Shown: positions 17,343 to 26,871, counted from the stretch's first letter. The stretch: 64,000 nt of DNA from Hydrogenovibrio sp965140365 (GCA_965140365.1 OZ223196.1); one strand, 5' to 3'. Made by a program: numbers and translations. Notes: generated by a model from the letters alone, not told the origin.

Positions 17343-18755
17343 ATGACCAACAGTCCAAACAGATTATTCATTCTCGACACCAATGTGTTAATGCACGACC
17401 CGATGGCGCTATTCAATTTTGAAGAGCACGATATTTTCATTTCCATGACCGTACTGGAAGAGCTGGATGCCGGCAAAAAAGGGATGTCGGAAGTCTCTCG
17501 AAACGTTCGTGAAACCAACCGACTCATTGACCAGATCATCAGTAACGCCAGCTTTGACGACATCAAAGCAGGGCTGGATTTGGAACGCATTCACCCCAAT
17601 AAAGAATCGGAAACGCTGCACCTGGGCAAACTGTTTTTCGAAACCGAGCCGCTCATCGCCATGCTACCGGAGTCCTTACCGAGCCACAAAGCCGACAACC
17701 ACATTCTGCAAACCGGCCTCGCCCTAAAAGAACACTACCCGAACCGCAACGTCACTTTGGTGACGAAAGACATCAATATGCGGATCAAGTCGTCGGCCGT
17801 CGGGTTGCATTCCGAAGACTATTACAACGACCGGGTTCTGGAAGATGCGGATTTATTATTCACTGGCTGGGAAGTGCTGCCGGAACATTTTTTCGAAGAA
17901 AACTTCAGCAAAATGAAATCCTGGCAGGAAGACAACAAAACCTTCTACGAGCTGGAAGTCACTGACGATAACCTACACTGGTATCCAAACCAGTGCTTGA
18001 TTAGTGAAAACGAGTCAGGCTTCAGCGCCATTGTCCGCCGAAAAGACCACCATTCAGCTGTCTTGGAATACATGCACAATTTCGAACAGTCCAAAAACAG
18101 CGTCTGGGGCATCACCGCACGTAACCAAGAGCAGAACATGGCCATGAACTTTCTAATGGACCCTGAAATCGATTTTGTCTCTTTGCTTGGCACAGCGGGA
18201 ACCGGTAAAACCCTATTGGCTTTGGCCGCCGCCTTGGAGCAGACGCTGGACGAAGGCATCTACAACGAAATCATCATGACCCGTGCCACCATTCCAATTG
18301 GGGATGACATCGGTTTTTTACCGGGAACGGAAGAGGAAAAAATGACACCTTGGATGGGTGCTTTAATGGACAACTTGGAAGTGCTGACTCAATCCGATGG
18401 TCATACCACGGATTGGGAAAAAGAATCCACTCAGGAATTGCTGAACAAACGCATTAAAATCAAATCCTTAAACTTCATGCGCGGCCGCACCTTCCAAAAC
18501 AAATTCATTATTCTCGATGAAGCGCAAAACCTGACGCCCAAGCAGATGAAAACCCTCATCACTCGCTCCGGCGAAGGCACCAAAATTGTTTGCCTCGGGA
18601 ACATCGGGCAGATTGACTCCCCTTACCTAACGGAAACCACTACCGGCCTAACCTATATTGTCGACCGCTTCAAAGACTGGCCACACAGTGCGCACATTAC
18701 GTTAAGACAAGGCGAACGCTCTCGTTTGGCGGAATACGCATCCGAAAACCTCTAA
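17343..18755 (+). CDS. PIN-PhoH family ATPase/RNase (PhoH2-like)
   Basis: 470 residues. The N-terminal PIN nuclease domain (about 5-150) shows acidic residues in RLFILDTNVLMHD and LEELDAGKKG. A linker leads to the PhoH ATPase (about 240-465) with Walker A LLGTAGTGKT and Walker B FIILDEAQNLTP. PhoH2 proteins couple a PIN-type RNase to an ATP-driven helicase; YlaK of Bacillus is the single-chain model. The substrate here is unknown. It ends at a large convergent palindrome shared with the LysR gene. Confidence 0.92.
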   Translation: MTNSPNRLFILDTNVLMHDPMALFNFEEHDIFISMTVLEELDAGKKGMSEVSRNVRETNRLIDQIISNASFDDIKAGLDLERIHPNKESETLHLGKLFFETEPLIAMLPESLPSHKADNHILQTGLALKEHYPNRNVTLVTKDINMRIKSSAVGLHSEDYYNDRVLEDADLLFTGWEVLPEHFFEENFSKMKSWQEDNKTFYELEVTDDNLHWYPNQCLISENESGFSAIVRRKDHHSAVLEYMHNFEQSKNSVWGITARNQEQNMAMNFLMDPEIDFVSLLGTAGTGKTLLALAAALEQTLDEGIYNEIIMTRATIPIGDDIGFLPGTEEEKMTPWMGALMDNLEVLTQSDGHTTDWEKESTQELLNKRIKIKSLNFMRGRTFQNKFIILDEAQNLTPKQMKTLITRSGEGTKIVCLGNIGQIDSPYLTETTTGLTYIVDRFKDWPHSAHITLRQGERSRLAEYASENL

Positions 18756-18807
18756 TGCCTTTTCAGCGGATACCCTCTATCCGCTGCCTTTCCTTGCCCC
18801 AAAAACA

Positions 18808-18849
18808 AAAAAGCCAATAATGACCAGGCCTGGTCATTATTGGCTTTTT
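18808..18849. terminator. Bidirectional terminator, 42-bp perfect palindrome on CCAGGCCTGG
   Basis: The decamer at 18824-18833 is the centre of 42 bp of perfect dyad symmetry, with AAAAAGCC at one end and GGCTTTTT at the other. It lies between the convergent PhoH and LysR genes and has T runs in both directions, so it can end both transcripts. It is the longest of these palindromes in the window. A second small hairpin (AGCGGATA/TATCCGCT) lies just before it at 18764-18786. Confidence 0.9.
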
Positions 18850-18905
18850 ACGTTCAGTTGGCTGTATCGTCAATGGCGCTTTCGAAAAGCGCTTTAAAGC
18901 AACAC

Positions 18906-19865
18906 TTACCCGCGTGAAGTATACTTTTTCATATCCTCTTCGGTCGGCAACTGAAAGCCTTGCTCAACAGCTTTTTCTTTACAGTATTCCACTGCAAAGT
19001 CCAGCAGTTCGCCCACCGCACGATGACGGAATTTGTGCTTCTGACGCACATGAGAGAAAGGACGCGTCAACGGCGGATCCAACGGTAGGGCTTTGAGAGT
19101 CCCCAATTTCATTTCTTTGACAATCGTGGTACGAGAGACAATGGCAATCCCCACATCCGATTCCACCGCCATCTTCACGGCTTCCGGGCTACCCAGCTCC
19201 ATGACCACATTCAGGTCGGAATAACTCAACCCTTGTTCACGAATATAGTTATCAATGACGGAACGCGACCCGGAGCCTTCCTCACGCGAAATATAACGAT
19301 ACTTTCGCACATCCTCGATGGAAATCTTGTCACGATTCGACAGAGGATGGCCTTCCGGTACAATCAACACCATCTCATCCAGACGACAGACATCGACTTC
19401 CAAATTCTTATTATAAACCGGCGCTTCCACCACACCCAGATCGATCATATTGTTTTCGACCATGGCCACAATGGCATCGGTATTCCCAACCTGCAAACGA
19501 ATATTGACGTCTTCGAATTGTTTTTTAAAGGCACCCAATAAGTTCGGCAACATATACTCGGCAATGGTGGTACTGGCCCCGATAAGAAGACTGCCCGTCA
19601 CCTCACCGGTGAGCTCCCTCACCTCACTGTTCATTTTCTCATAGTGATCGAGTATTTTTTCGGCATAGTCATACACAATTTTACCCGCCTCGGTAAGCGT
19701 AATCTTGTTGTGCGTCCTGTCGAATAAGCGAGTGTTAAAGAATTCTTCAAGTTGTTTGACTTGGAAGGTGACCGCAGGCTGGGTCATATGAAGGGTTTCC
19801 GCTGCCTTAGTAAAGCTCAATACTTTTGCAACCGTGTAAAATACTTGAAGCCGTCTATCAGCCAT
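18906..19865 (-). CDS. LysR-family regulator, CbbR/CysB-like
   Basis: 319 residues. Winged helix at the N-terminus (about 3-62: LQVFYTVAKVLSFTKAAETL followed by QPAVTFQVKQLE), then a two-lobed effector-binding domain (about 90-295). The close match to the standard LysR start, with FTKAAETLHMTQPA, resembles the CbbR/CysB branch, but no RuBisCO, Calvin-cycle or sulfate-assimilation gene is adjacent, so the target and effector cannot be named. A C-terminal tail (TEEDMKKYTSRG) extends past the usual domain end. Confidence 0.85.
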   Translation of the reverse strand: MADRRLQVFYTVAKVLSFTKAAETLHMTQPAVTFQVKQLEEFFNTRLFDRTHNKITLTEAGKIVYDYAEKILDHYEKMNSEVRELTGEVTGSLLIGASTTIAEYMLPNLLGAFKKQFEDVNIRLQVGNTDAIVAMVENNMIDLGVVEAPVYNKNLEVDVCRLDEMVLIVPEGHPLSNRDKISIEDVRKYRYISREEGSGSRSVIDNYIREQGLSYSDLNVVMELGSPEAVKMAVESDVGIAIVSRTTIVKEMKLGTLKALPLDPPLTRPFSHVRQKHKFRHRAVGELLDFAVEYCKEKAVEQGFQLPTEEDMKKYTSRG

Positions 19866-20007
19866 TCTTAAAATGCCTTTGTCGTCTATAAATTTTTTTA
19901 GTGTTTAGACTATAGTTCTATCATTCAAAAATGTCAAAATTTATTTTATAGCCGCGCCCCCACCGCACCTTATATTATGAGATGCTTTAAAATATTACCT
20001 GATGAAT

Positions 20008-20976
20008 TCATTGATTTTTTTTATCCTTCTTCAGGTCGGAAACAAGGGATCTCACCTCCGCCAAAGTACGCTCATTTTCGCGGCGAATCTGTTGCAATAA
20101 AAAGTCGTGTTCCTCGCGCCGCTTCACTTCCAAACGATCCAAACCGTGACCGATATTTTCGGTGTGGAATTGCTTCATGCGTCGTTCGACTTCCTCCACA
20201 CTTTCCGAAACCTTTTGTAAGGCTTCGTCGCTATGCACTTTGTTCAATTCCGTTTGCTTGTCCAAATGGCTCTGTAGCAACTTGACGTTTTTTAAAATAT
20301 CCTTTTCGCGCTCTTTTTGATCGGAACCGATCAAAAAGGCCGAGATATTCGCCGTCACCAACGAGAATAACACCACACCGAACACAATCAATACCGTTCC
20401 GAAAGCACGCCCTTTTTCGGTCACCGGTACCACATCCCCGTAACCAATCGTCGTCACCGTCACCAACGAATACCAAAGCCCATTCGAAAAGGTCGTGTCT
20501 TCCAATGCCGCGAAGATAGCGCCCGATACAACAACAAACACCACATACACCACCAGGACCACACCGAAGTTATTACGCTTCAACAGCAGAACAACATCAA
20601 TGAAAACATCCGACATCACGCGCAGGAACAGTAATAACCGCAACGCTCGGAAAATAGCGGCCCAGTGCCCGCCATAATCAATCCAAGGGAACACCAGTAT
20701 CACGATCAACACATTCAGCCAGTTATGTAATAAATAGCGTTTTTTATCGCGCACCAGCCAAAGGTTCACCACAAGCTCGGAAGCAAACACCCCCCACACC
20801 ATCGCGGATATCCAAATACTGTCGCGATCATGGTCCGCGTAATCCAACACCAACTGAACCACGACCACCAACAATGCAACAAAGACGGCATAAGAAAAAT
20901 AACGCCCAACGCGAACCGCCTTTTCGCCTTCAAACTGGCTGACGCCTTCAACACCGATAATGGCTTTTAAATTCAT
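20008..20976 (-). CDS. Voltage-gated-type potassium channel
   Basis: 322 residues. About six membrane spans between 25 and 215, with an S4-like segment carrying regularly spaced arginines (FRALRLLLFLR, about 109-119), and the K+ selectivity filter TVTTIGYGDVVP (TIGYGD at 176-181). The cytoplasmic tail (about 220-320) is highly charged and looks like a coiled coil, with no RCK/TrkA-N domain visible. It forms tetrameric K+ channels in the inner membrane; the gating signal is unknown. It lies between the LysR gene and the ubi operon, 15 bases after the ubiI coding start side on the same strand. Confidence 0.88.
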   Translation of the reverse strand: MNLKAIIGVEGVSQFEGEKAVRVGRYFSYAVFVALLVVVVQLVLDYADHDRDSIWISAMVWGVFASELVVNLWLVRDKKRYLLHNWLNVLIVILVFPWIDYGGHWAAIFRALRLLLFLRVMSDVFIDVVLLLKRNNFGVVLVVYVVFVVVSGAIFAALEDTTFSNGLWYSLVTVTTIGYGDVVPVTEKGRAFGTVLIVFGVVLFSLVTANISAFLIGSDQKEREKDILKNVKLLQSHLDKQTELNKVHSDEALQKVSESVEEVERRMKQFHTENIGHGLDRLEVKRREEHDFLLQQIRRENERTLAEVRSLVSDLKKDKKNQ

Positions 20977-20991
20977 GACTCCATCTTTCCG

Positions 20992-22230
20992 TTATTTTGC
21001 CAACGCCGGTAAAACTTCCCGGCCATTTAAGGCCTGACTCATCAACCAGCGCTTCAAAGGTTTGGCCTGATCCGCCAACGGCAACACCCATTGCCGCACT
21101 TGATTTTTCACACCCTGATCCTGTTTAAACAGCCAATCAAACCCTTCCATGGAACGCTGAACGATGAAATTGTCACCACGGCGCCAGCGTTCATAACGGC
21201 GCAACACCGCAAAACGATCCCAATGATCGGGACTCGCCTGCTTTGCTTCGGTTAACACTTCCACTAACGCGGCTGCATCCAGCAGACCGAGATTGACTCC
21301 TTGACCGGCTTGCGGGTGAACAGTATGAGCGGCATCGCCGACCAGTGCAAAATGCGGTTTCACATACGCCTCGGCATGGCGACGCACCAACGGAAACGCC
21401 GAACGCTCACCGACTTCAACCACCTTCCCCAACTTACGCCCGGACGCTTCGGTAATCGCTTCCGCAAAGGCGTCGTCCGACAGCGACAAAGCCCATTGCA
21501 TTTGTTCCACCGGCAAATACCAAGCAATGGAACTCATATTATTGTCCATCGCCAGATAGGCGAAAGGACCGTCAGATTGATAACGCTGCCAACAGGTATC
21601 CTGATTCGACAACTCGGTTCTCACACAGCCGACCACCGCACATTGCTGATAATCATGCGCTTGAACCGCAATCCCGGCCATGTCACGGGTTTTCGATAAA
21701 GCACCATCCGCCCCCACCACTAAACGTGCTTGCAGGCAATCACCATTATCCAATTCCACCCAGGCCTGGTCATTTTCCAGTTTCAAATCCTGTATGGATT
21801 GACCCACAATGCAATGCAGATTCGGGTAGGAAGGCATCTGTTCCCAAAGTGCGGACTGAATCACATTGTTCTCAACCACATAGCCCAGATTCGATTCCTG
21901 AACATCCCGCGCATCGAAATGCACTTCCGCATCGGAAATCGATTCCCAGACGTGCATATCGGTAAACGCATGACAGCGACGGCGCTCGATGCCTTCCCAG
22001 GCATTCAAATGTTTCAGAACATTTTCCGACGCACGTGTCAAAGCACTGACCCGCGTCTGGTATGGCATCTCTTCGGACCATTCCAGCGAAGGTGCCTGGC
22101 GCTCCAACAAAGTGACGCCAAAACCGGCTTGAGCCAGCCCCAGTGCCACAGAGGCCCCCACCATGCCACCGCCGACAATCACCACATCGGTTTGCATTGG
22201 AGCATTGTTCGGTTTTGATGGCTGGGTCAC
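20992..22230 (-). CDS. ubiI: Ubiquinone-biosynthesis FAD hydroxylase, UbiI/UbiF type
   Basis: 412 residues. FAD Rossmann motif GGGMVGASVALGLAQAG near residue 20, the second FAD motif LVGDAAHTVHPQAGQGVNLG near 290, and GADGALSKTR between. It hydroxylates the ring of a polyprenyl phenol in ubiquinone synthesis. Family sequence alone does not separate UbiI from UbiF; position after pepP-ubiH, as in E. coli (pepP-ubiH-visC), points to UbiI. The GTG start overlaps the ubiH stop by 4 bases (GTGA), indicating translational coupling; an ATG 33 bases on (MQTDVVIVGGG) is possible. Confidence 0.9.
   Translation of the reverse strand: MTQPSKPNNAPMQTDVVIVGGGMVGASVALGLAQAGFGVTLLERQAPSLEWSEEMPYQTRVSALTRASENVLKHLNAWEGIERRRCHAFTDMHVWESISDAEVHFDARDVQESNLGYVVENNVIQSALWEQMPSYPNLHCIVGQSIQDLKLENDQAWVELDNGDCLQARLVVGADGALSKTRDMAGIAVQAHDYQQCAVVGCVRTELSNQDTCWQRYQSDGPFAYLAMDNNMSSIAWYLPVEQMQWALSLSDDAFAEAITEASGRKLGKVVEVGERSAFPLVRRHAEAYVKPHFALVGDAAHTVHPQAGQGVNLGLLDAAALVEVLTEAKQASPDHWDRFAVLRRYERWRRGDNFIVQRSMEGFDWLFKQDQGVKNQVRQWVLPLADQAKPLKRWLMSQALNGREVLPALAK
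21760..21769. repeat. CCAGGCCTGG site in ubiI
   Basis: Exact decamer inside the gene, read as Gln-Ala-Trp (DQAWVEL) on the coding strand. Confidence 0.85.
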
Positions 22231-23417
22231 GACGACACCCCCATGGTCATTTTAGTAAATCGTTTCCGTAAACCGGGCAAAGCGTTCATCGCCATTAAGC
22301 CTAAGCCGCGTAAGTGCCCCACCACAGGCGACGCCACCTGAAACAGCTGAATCAAACCATCGGTCAGCCCCATGATTTTTTCATGATGCTGGGCGCGTTC
22401 CTGCGCATAAAGCGCCAAGAAATTTTCATCCCCCAAATCGGCGACCTCCATTTCACCGTCTGGCATCATTTCCAGAAACACCGCCACATCGCGAATGCCC
22501 AGATTCAGACCTTGTGCCGCCACCGGATGCTGAGTGTGTGAGGCATTCCCCATCAACACAGCTCGCTCGGCGTAAAATGTCGGCACATAGGTTTCCGTCA
22601 GCGGGTAAGCCACTCGCTCGCTGACGCGCACAAAACCACCGAACCGCTCACCCATGCGAGCCGTAAACTCGCTGATAAAGTCGGCATCACTCAGAGCCCG
22701 CACACGGTCAATATCGTCTTTCGACACCACCCAGACCGCTTTACTTTCATGACCGTGCATCGGCAACAACGCCACCGGCCCTTGCTCGGTAAACCGTTCG
22801 AACGCCCAGCCGCTCGGATGTTGTTCGGATTCAATTTTGGCAATCACACCAAAGGCCTCATACGCCTTGGTCTCAATGGGTAAATTCAAACATTTTCGCA
22901 CCGTGGATTCGGTGCCGTCGGCCCCCACCACCAAGGCCGCTTCATAATGGCTGTTTCCGTCCGGCGTGATCAACGCTACTCGACGGCGATTCCCTTGAAT
23001 AGACAAATCCACCAGGCCTGACTCGGACAGCAACGTCACGTTCGGCGCTTTTTGCGCCGTTTGCCATAAAACGCGTCCCAAATCCGATGCAGTCACACTG
23101 TAGCCCAACGCAGGAACCTGCATCTCCTCGGCATGCAACTGCGTCAACCCCAAATACCCTTTTTGTGATACATGAACATCTGTGATCGGCGTGGTCATCG
23201 GCTCCAACTCAGGCCATATATCCAGCCTTTTCAGCACCTGAACGGAACCATAGGTCAAGGCCAGCACTCGCCCGTCGAAGGAGCCGGTTTCGCCTTTTTC
23301 AAAAGCGTTTTTTTCCGCCACGACAACCGGATGCCCCGCCTGACCCAAGCCAATAGCCAACAACAACCCGACCGGCCCGCCTCCGGAAATCAATACATCG
23401 GTTTGATTCGTCGCCAT
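22227..23417 (-). CDS. ubiH: 2-octaprenyl-6-methoxyphenol hydroxylase UbiH
   Basis: 396 residues of the same flavoprotein monooxygenase family as ubiI. FAD motif GGGPVGLLLAIGLGQAG, the UbiH-typical FDGRVLALTYGS and DVHVSQKGYLG, and the second FAD motif MGNASHTQHPVAAQGLNLG. It hydroxylates C4 of the ubiquinone ring precursor. It lies between pepP and ubiI in one minus-strand operon, 38 bases after pepP. Confidence 0.93.
   Translation of the reverse strand: MATNQTDVLISGGGPVGLLLAIGLGQAGHPVVVAEKNAFEKGETGSFDGRVLALTYGSVQVLKRLDIWPELEPMTTPITDVHVSQKGYLGLTQLHAEEMQVPALGYSVTASDLGRVLWQTAQKAPNVTLLSESGLVDLSIQGNRRRVALITPDGNSHYEAALVVGADGTESTVRKCLNLPIETKAYEAFGVIAKIESEQHPSGWAFERFTEQGPVALLPMHGHESKAVWVVSKDDIDRVRALSDADFISEFTARMGERFGGFVRVSERVAYPLTETYVPTFYAERAVLMGNASHTQHPVAAQGLNLGIRDVAVFLEMMPDGEMEVADLGDENFLALYAQERAQHHEKIMGLTDGLIQLFQVASPVVGHLRGLGLMAMNALPGLRKRFTKMTMGVSS
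23012..23021. repeat. CAGGCCTG site, one outer mismatch, in ubiH
   Basis: CCAGGCCTGA on the plus strand, TCAGGCCTGG on the coding strand, read as Ser-Gly-Leu (ESGLVDL). Confidence 0.7.
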
Positions 23418-23455
23418 GACCTGTTTCCTCTTATGCTATTGATATTAAACCCGGC

Positions 23456-24772
23456 TTAACGCTGTGCCATCCAGCTTTCAATTTCGTCCACCGTGCGCGG
23501 TAACCCTTGCGTCAGAACCTCGTGCCCCTGCTCGGTCACCACCACATCATCTTCAATGCGAATACCGATGCCGCGATAGGCGTCCGGCACCGCTTCGGCG
23601 GTTTTGGAAATGTACAGCCCCGGCTCCACGGTCAGCACCATGCCGGGCTGCAAACAGCGCCATTCGCCGTCTTGTTTATAATCGCCGACATCATGCACGT
23701 CCATCCCCAGCCAGTGGCCAGTGCCGTGCATAAAAAACGCCTTGTAAGCGTCCTGCTCAATCAACTTTTCGATCGAACCGCTCAAAATGCCCAGCGCCAC
23801 CAGTCCTTCGGTCAGCACCTCGACCGAAATTTCATGCAAACGATTGTAGGGCACACCGGGTCGAATCGCGTCTATGACCGATTGTTGCGCCTTTAACACC
23901 AGATTATACAACTCGGCTTGCGGGGCCGAAAAACGACCATTCGCCGGAAAAGTATGGGTAATGTCTCCGGCATAACCGGCGTATTCCGCCCCGGCATCCA
24001 CCAACACCAACTGACCGTCTTCGATGCAGGCGTCATTCTCGGTGTAATGCAGAATGCAGGCGTTGTCTCCTGCCGCCACAATGCTGTTGAAGCCGACGCG
24101 CGGCGATCCGGCTTGTTTGAAACCGTTTTCCAATTCCGCCTGCACCTGGTATTCATAACGCCCAGGCGCGGTGGCTTTCATGGCCGCCAAGTGTCCGGCC
24201 ACCGACATTTGTGCCGCATCACGCATCCACTCGATTTCCCGGGCGGATTTAAACAAACGCATTTCATGCAAAAGGGTATCCAGGTCTTGCAACTGGCTTG
24301 GCGCTTGCACGCCTTTGCGGGCTTTGGCTTTTTGTGCGCCGATCCAGCCGGATACCCAGTCCGACCAATGCGCCAACTCGGCGAAACTGAACACCAAGTG
24401 TTCCGCCCCTTCCACCAGTTCGTTCATTTGTTCTTCAAAATCGTCAATTGACCAGGCCTGGTCAATTTTCAAGTAAGGTGCCGCAGCGTCAACGCCCAAT
24501 CGACGCCCCTGCCAAATCTCCTGCTCTTCATCTTTCGGCCGTAAAAACAAGTGAGTTTGACGGCGCTCACCCTGCTTGACGAACACCAACACACAATCGG
24601 GTTCGGCAAAACCGGTCAGATAGAAAAAGTCCGACGACGGACGAAACGGGTATTCCACATCGCGGTTACGAATCTGCTCTTCGCCGGCGGCCACAAAGGC
24701 GACAGACTGTTCCGGCAGCTGATCAAATACCGCTTGGCGGCGCTCTATAAACGGAGTGTAATCGTGTGCCAT
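23456..24772 (-). CDS. pepP: Xaa-Pro aminopeptidase PepP
   Basis: 438 residues. An N-terminal creatinase-like domain (1-170; FIERRQAVFDQLPEQSVAF) and a pita-bread metallopeptidase domain with the dimanganese ligands in LVDAGAEYAGYAGDITHTFP, HGTGHWLGMDVHDVG, TVEPGLYI and IRIEDDVVVT. It removes N-terminal residues that precede proline, in the cytoplasm. The start codon shares one base with the ygfB stop, so the two are coupled. Confidence 0.96.
   Translation of the reverse strand: MAHDYTPFIERRQAVFDQLPEQSVAFVAAGEEQIRNRDVEYPFRPSSDFFYLTGFAEPDCVLVFVKQGERRQTHLFLRPKDEEQEIWQGRRLGVDAAAPYLKIDQAWSIDDFEEQMNELVEGAEHLVFSFAELAHWSDWVSGWIGAQKAKARKGVQAPSQLQDLDTLLHEMRLFKSAREIEWMRDAAQMSVAGHLAAMKATAPGRYEYQVQAELENGFKQAGSPRVGFNSIVAAGDNACILHYTENDACIEDGQLVLVDAGAEYAGYAGDITHTFPANGRFSAPQAELYNLVLKAQQSVIDAIRPGVPYNRLHEISVEVLTEGLVALGILSGSIEKLIEQDAYKAFFMHGTGHWLGMDVHDVGDYKQDGEWRCLQPGMVLTVEPGLYISKTAEAVPDAYRGIGIRIEDDVVVTEQGHEVLTQGLPRTVDEIESWMAQR
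24447..24466. repeat. CCAGGCCTGG in a 20-bp palindrome inside pepP
   Basis: The decamer at 24452-24461 is flanked by matched AATTGA/TCAATT arms although it lies inside a coding region, where it is read as IDQAWSID. Extended symmetry inside a gene cannot be a normal terminator. Confidence 0.8.
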
Positions 24773-25341
24773 CAGTGCAAGGTATCCGTCGGTGCATCCT
24801 GCATCATAATCGGCGAACCTTCCACCGGGTTCAGCTCTTCGTTAATGGTCAAAACCCCAATTTTAACGAATTCGATTAACTCCATAAAATCGGACTCTTC
24901 CTGGTCACCGGCTTCATCCAAACCATCGATTTCAATACGGGCAATATCACCGAAATCACGGAACAGCTCAGCCACATCGCCTTTTAGTTTCTGCTCCGAC
25001 TGGCCCGCCAACCCCATACCGTACAAAAACCCTTCACACCACTGGCCGAGCATTGCTGCGCGCCAAGGCAGGCCTTCGTTTTCTTCCGGCAAACACATGG
25101 TCAACTCAAAACCGGACCCGTTCAGAGTTTTGTCGGATTCCAGATAGAGTTCATGCAACAAAACCAAAAAACTTTCTTTCACGGATTTGACCCCGGCCTC
25201 TTCCAGAATACGCTTAATCCAAGCGGCTTCTTTCAAATCCGAATCGCCACACATCAACCCGACCAGCATGCCCTGTAAAAAAGAAGGCGATTCCAGTTCC
25301 GGGTGGGCTTTCAAGGCCTCATTCATTTGATCAAAATCCAT
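24772..25341 (-). CDS. ygfB: UPF0149/YgfB-family protein
   Basis: 189 residues, all-helical, acidic. Typical YgfB phrases are present: SFLQGMLVGLMCGD near residue 21, a central GWCEGFLYGMGL-like stretch (QWCEGFLYGMGL) and DVAELFRDFGDIARIE. The family is found upstream of pepP-ubiH in many gammaproteobacteria, and the same order holds here, divergent from zapA. Its biochemical role is not established in this context. Confidence 0.9.
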   Translation of the reverse strand: MDFDQMNEALKAHPELESPSFLQGMLVGLMCGDSDLKEAAWIKRILEEAGVKSVKESFLVLLHELYLESDKTLNGSGFELTMCLPEENEGLPWRAAMLGQWCEGFLYGMGLAGQSEQKLKGDVAELFRDFGDIARIEIDGLDEAGDQEESDFMELIEFVKIGVLTINEELNPVEGSPIMMQDAPTDTLH

Positions 25342-25633
25342 GTTCGGTTCAGTCCTATTGATTCATCAGTTCATTAAAAAAGAGGAAGGGGCCTGGCAAG
25401 CTTCAAGCGACCGCATCACTCGACACCACAAGGCCTTACATTATGACGGGAATCATACCATGAGCAACTCATTGAACCAAGATGAACGCATACAAGCCTT
25501 CTTAGCGGTGTCGTTTTAAGGATTAATCCGGGTGACAAACCCTATTGAAATGCGTACCATATAAATAAGCGGCCAAAATAAAGCCACATTCGGCTGTCGC
25601 CACTTTGAATTCTATTTGGATGAGAGAACTGTC

Positions 25634-25906
25634 ATGCTAACGTTATCTTTAATGAACCACACGTTTGAAGTGCCTTGCGAACCGGAAGACCATGAACGCC
25701 TCATCGAAGCCGCGACGCTACTGGAAGACAAACTCGACCAGGTCACCACGTTAAAAGGTGAAAGCAAAGTGTTAATGGTGGCACTGAACTTATGTTATGA
25801 CTATTTACAAATGAAGCAGGACACCACACAGTATTGCCTGCGTTTAGACGATCAGTTGGAAGACGCCATGACTCAAATTGCCAACAGCCAGGACGGCAAA
25901 GACTAA
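25634..25906 (+). CDS. zapA: Cell division protein ZapA
   Basis: 90 residues from the ATG at 25634, which has GAGAG eight bases upstream; a TTG 18 bases earlier also opens the frame but has no ribosome site. The start LTLSLMNHTFEVPC aligns with the ZapA strand that begins the family, followed by a helical dimerisation tail (AATLLEDKLDQV, LNLCYDYLQMKQD). ZapA bundles FtsZ filaments at the division ring. It is divergent from ygfB and immediately upstream of the 6S RNA gene, the standard gammaproteobacterial arrangement. Confidence 0.9.
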   Translation: MLTLSLMNHTFEVPCEPEDHERLIEAATLLEDKLDQVTTLKGESKVLMVALNLCYDYLQMKQDTTQYCLRLDDQLEDAMTQIANSQDGKD

Positions 25907-26023
25907 CGATTCCCGGCCCCAATCCGACTCATGCGATAGAAGCCATTTATCCCTCTCCGGCTTATCATCAAAACATCCAATCAACAAAACCCGACATCCC
26001 CTATCAATGACCTTATAAATTGT

Positions 26024-26029
26024 TATAAT
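26024..26029 (+). promoter_or_regulatory. -10 box of the 6S RNA gene
   Basis: A consensus TATAAT lies five to ten bases before the start of the closing stem of 6S RNA. The best -35 candidate, TATCAA at 26002-26007 with 16 bases of spacing, is weak. Confidence 0.6.
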
Positions 26030-26033
26030 GTAC

Positions 26034-26194
26034 TCACACGGGCTAGGTTCAAATCCCCTGCCGATAGCTATGACCTTGGGGCCAGAAACTTTAGACGGTG
26101 AGCATCTCGCTTATGTCCGAGAAGCCTAAGTCTTTAGAGGAGGCTGCCACCTGAACTTTACGGTTCAGGGATAAATGGCCTAGTCCGTTCCCTT
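26034..26194 (+). ncRNA. ssrS: 6S RNA (SsrS)
   Basis: About 160 nt between zapA and fau, the position of ssrS across gammaproteobacteria. The ends pair in a closing stem: ACGGGCTAGG at 26038-26047 with CCTAGTCCGT at 26179-26188. Between them lies the CCTTGGGGCC-type segment and a large central bubble as expected. 6S RNA mimics an open promoter and sequesters sigma70 RNA polymerase in stationary phase. It is probably co-transcribed with fau, as in E. coli. Ends are approximate. Confidence 0.88.
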
Positions 26195-26250
26195 TTTATT
26201 GACAACGTCGTCAAGGTCGCGCTTTTATCCAACCGAGATTACCGGCTGAC

Positions 26251-26832
26251 ATGAATCTAAGACAAACCTGCCGCCAACAGCGCAACCAATTAACGCCTCG
26301 ACAACAATTCGAACACGCACGTCTCGCAACGGCTCGACTCCTCAGAAGTTCCTGGCTACAACGCCCAAAACGCATTGCCGTGTATTTATCCCAAGACGGC
26401 GAACTCAGCACCGAACGTTTGACCCACCAACTTTGGAAAAGTCATCATCACGTTTACCTGCCGGTTTTGAAAACCTTGCGCGGTCGCCATATGGCCTTTG
26501 CCCGCTACACGCCGGACACCCTCATGACGCCAAACCGATTCGGCATACTGGAACCGGACGTACCGAACCATCAGCACTTGACGGGCAATCAACTGGATGT
26601 CGTTTTAATGCCCCTCACCTGTTTTGACGAACACGGCCATCGCACCGGCATGGGCGGCGGCTTTTACGATCGAACCTTCCAATTCAAGCGCTGGTTACCG
26701 ACATCACATTCCCGCCCCAAGCTGATTGGCTGGGCGCATGAATGTCAGAAAGTGACACAGATTCCCAGTGAACCCTGGGACATTCCGCTGGAAGGCCTGG
26801 TCACCGAAAAACACCTGTACCGGTTTCGTTGA
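26251..26832 (+). CDS. fau: 5-formyltetrahydrofolate cyclo-ligase
   Basis: 193 residues. The family signature LTCFDEHGHRTGMGGGFYDR (about 128-147) holds the nucleotide- and folate-binding site, and the N-terminal basic helix RQTCRQQRNQLTPRQQ is typical. It converts 5-formyl-THF to methenyl-THF with ATP. Position after 6S RNA supports ygfA/fau. The C-terminus EKHLYRFR is complete and is followed by a terminator. Confidence 0.94.
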   Translation: MNLRQTCRQQRNQLTPRQQFEHARLATARLLRSSWLQRPKRIAVYLSQDGELSTERLTHQLWKSHHHVYLPVLKTLRGRHMAFARYTPDTLMTPNRFGILEPDVPNHQHLTGNQLDVVLMPLTCFDEHGHRTGMGGGFYDRTFQFKRWLPTSHSRPKLIGWAHECQKVTQIPSEPWDIPLEGLVTEKHLYRFR

Positions 26833-26843
26833 CCTCTTAAAAT

Positions 26844-26871
26844 AAAAAACGCCCAGGCTTGGGCGTTTTTT
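26844..26871. terminator. Bidirectional fau/ilvA terminator, variant CCAGGCTTGG core
   Basis: Stem AAAACGCCCA/TGGGCGTTTT-like with a core one base off the iterated palindrome (CCAGGCTTGG at 26853-26862), A tract before and T run after. It lies between convergent fau and ilvA and can serve both. Confidence 0.85.

Noticed and set aside
18906..19865. Naming the LysR protein CbbR
   Set aside because: No RuBisCO or carboxysome gene within reach; only the general subgroup is supported.
25629..25635. CTGTCAT at the zapA start as a Pho box
   Set aside because: Single half-site overlapping the start codon; expected by chance.
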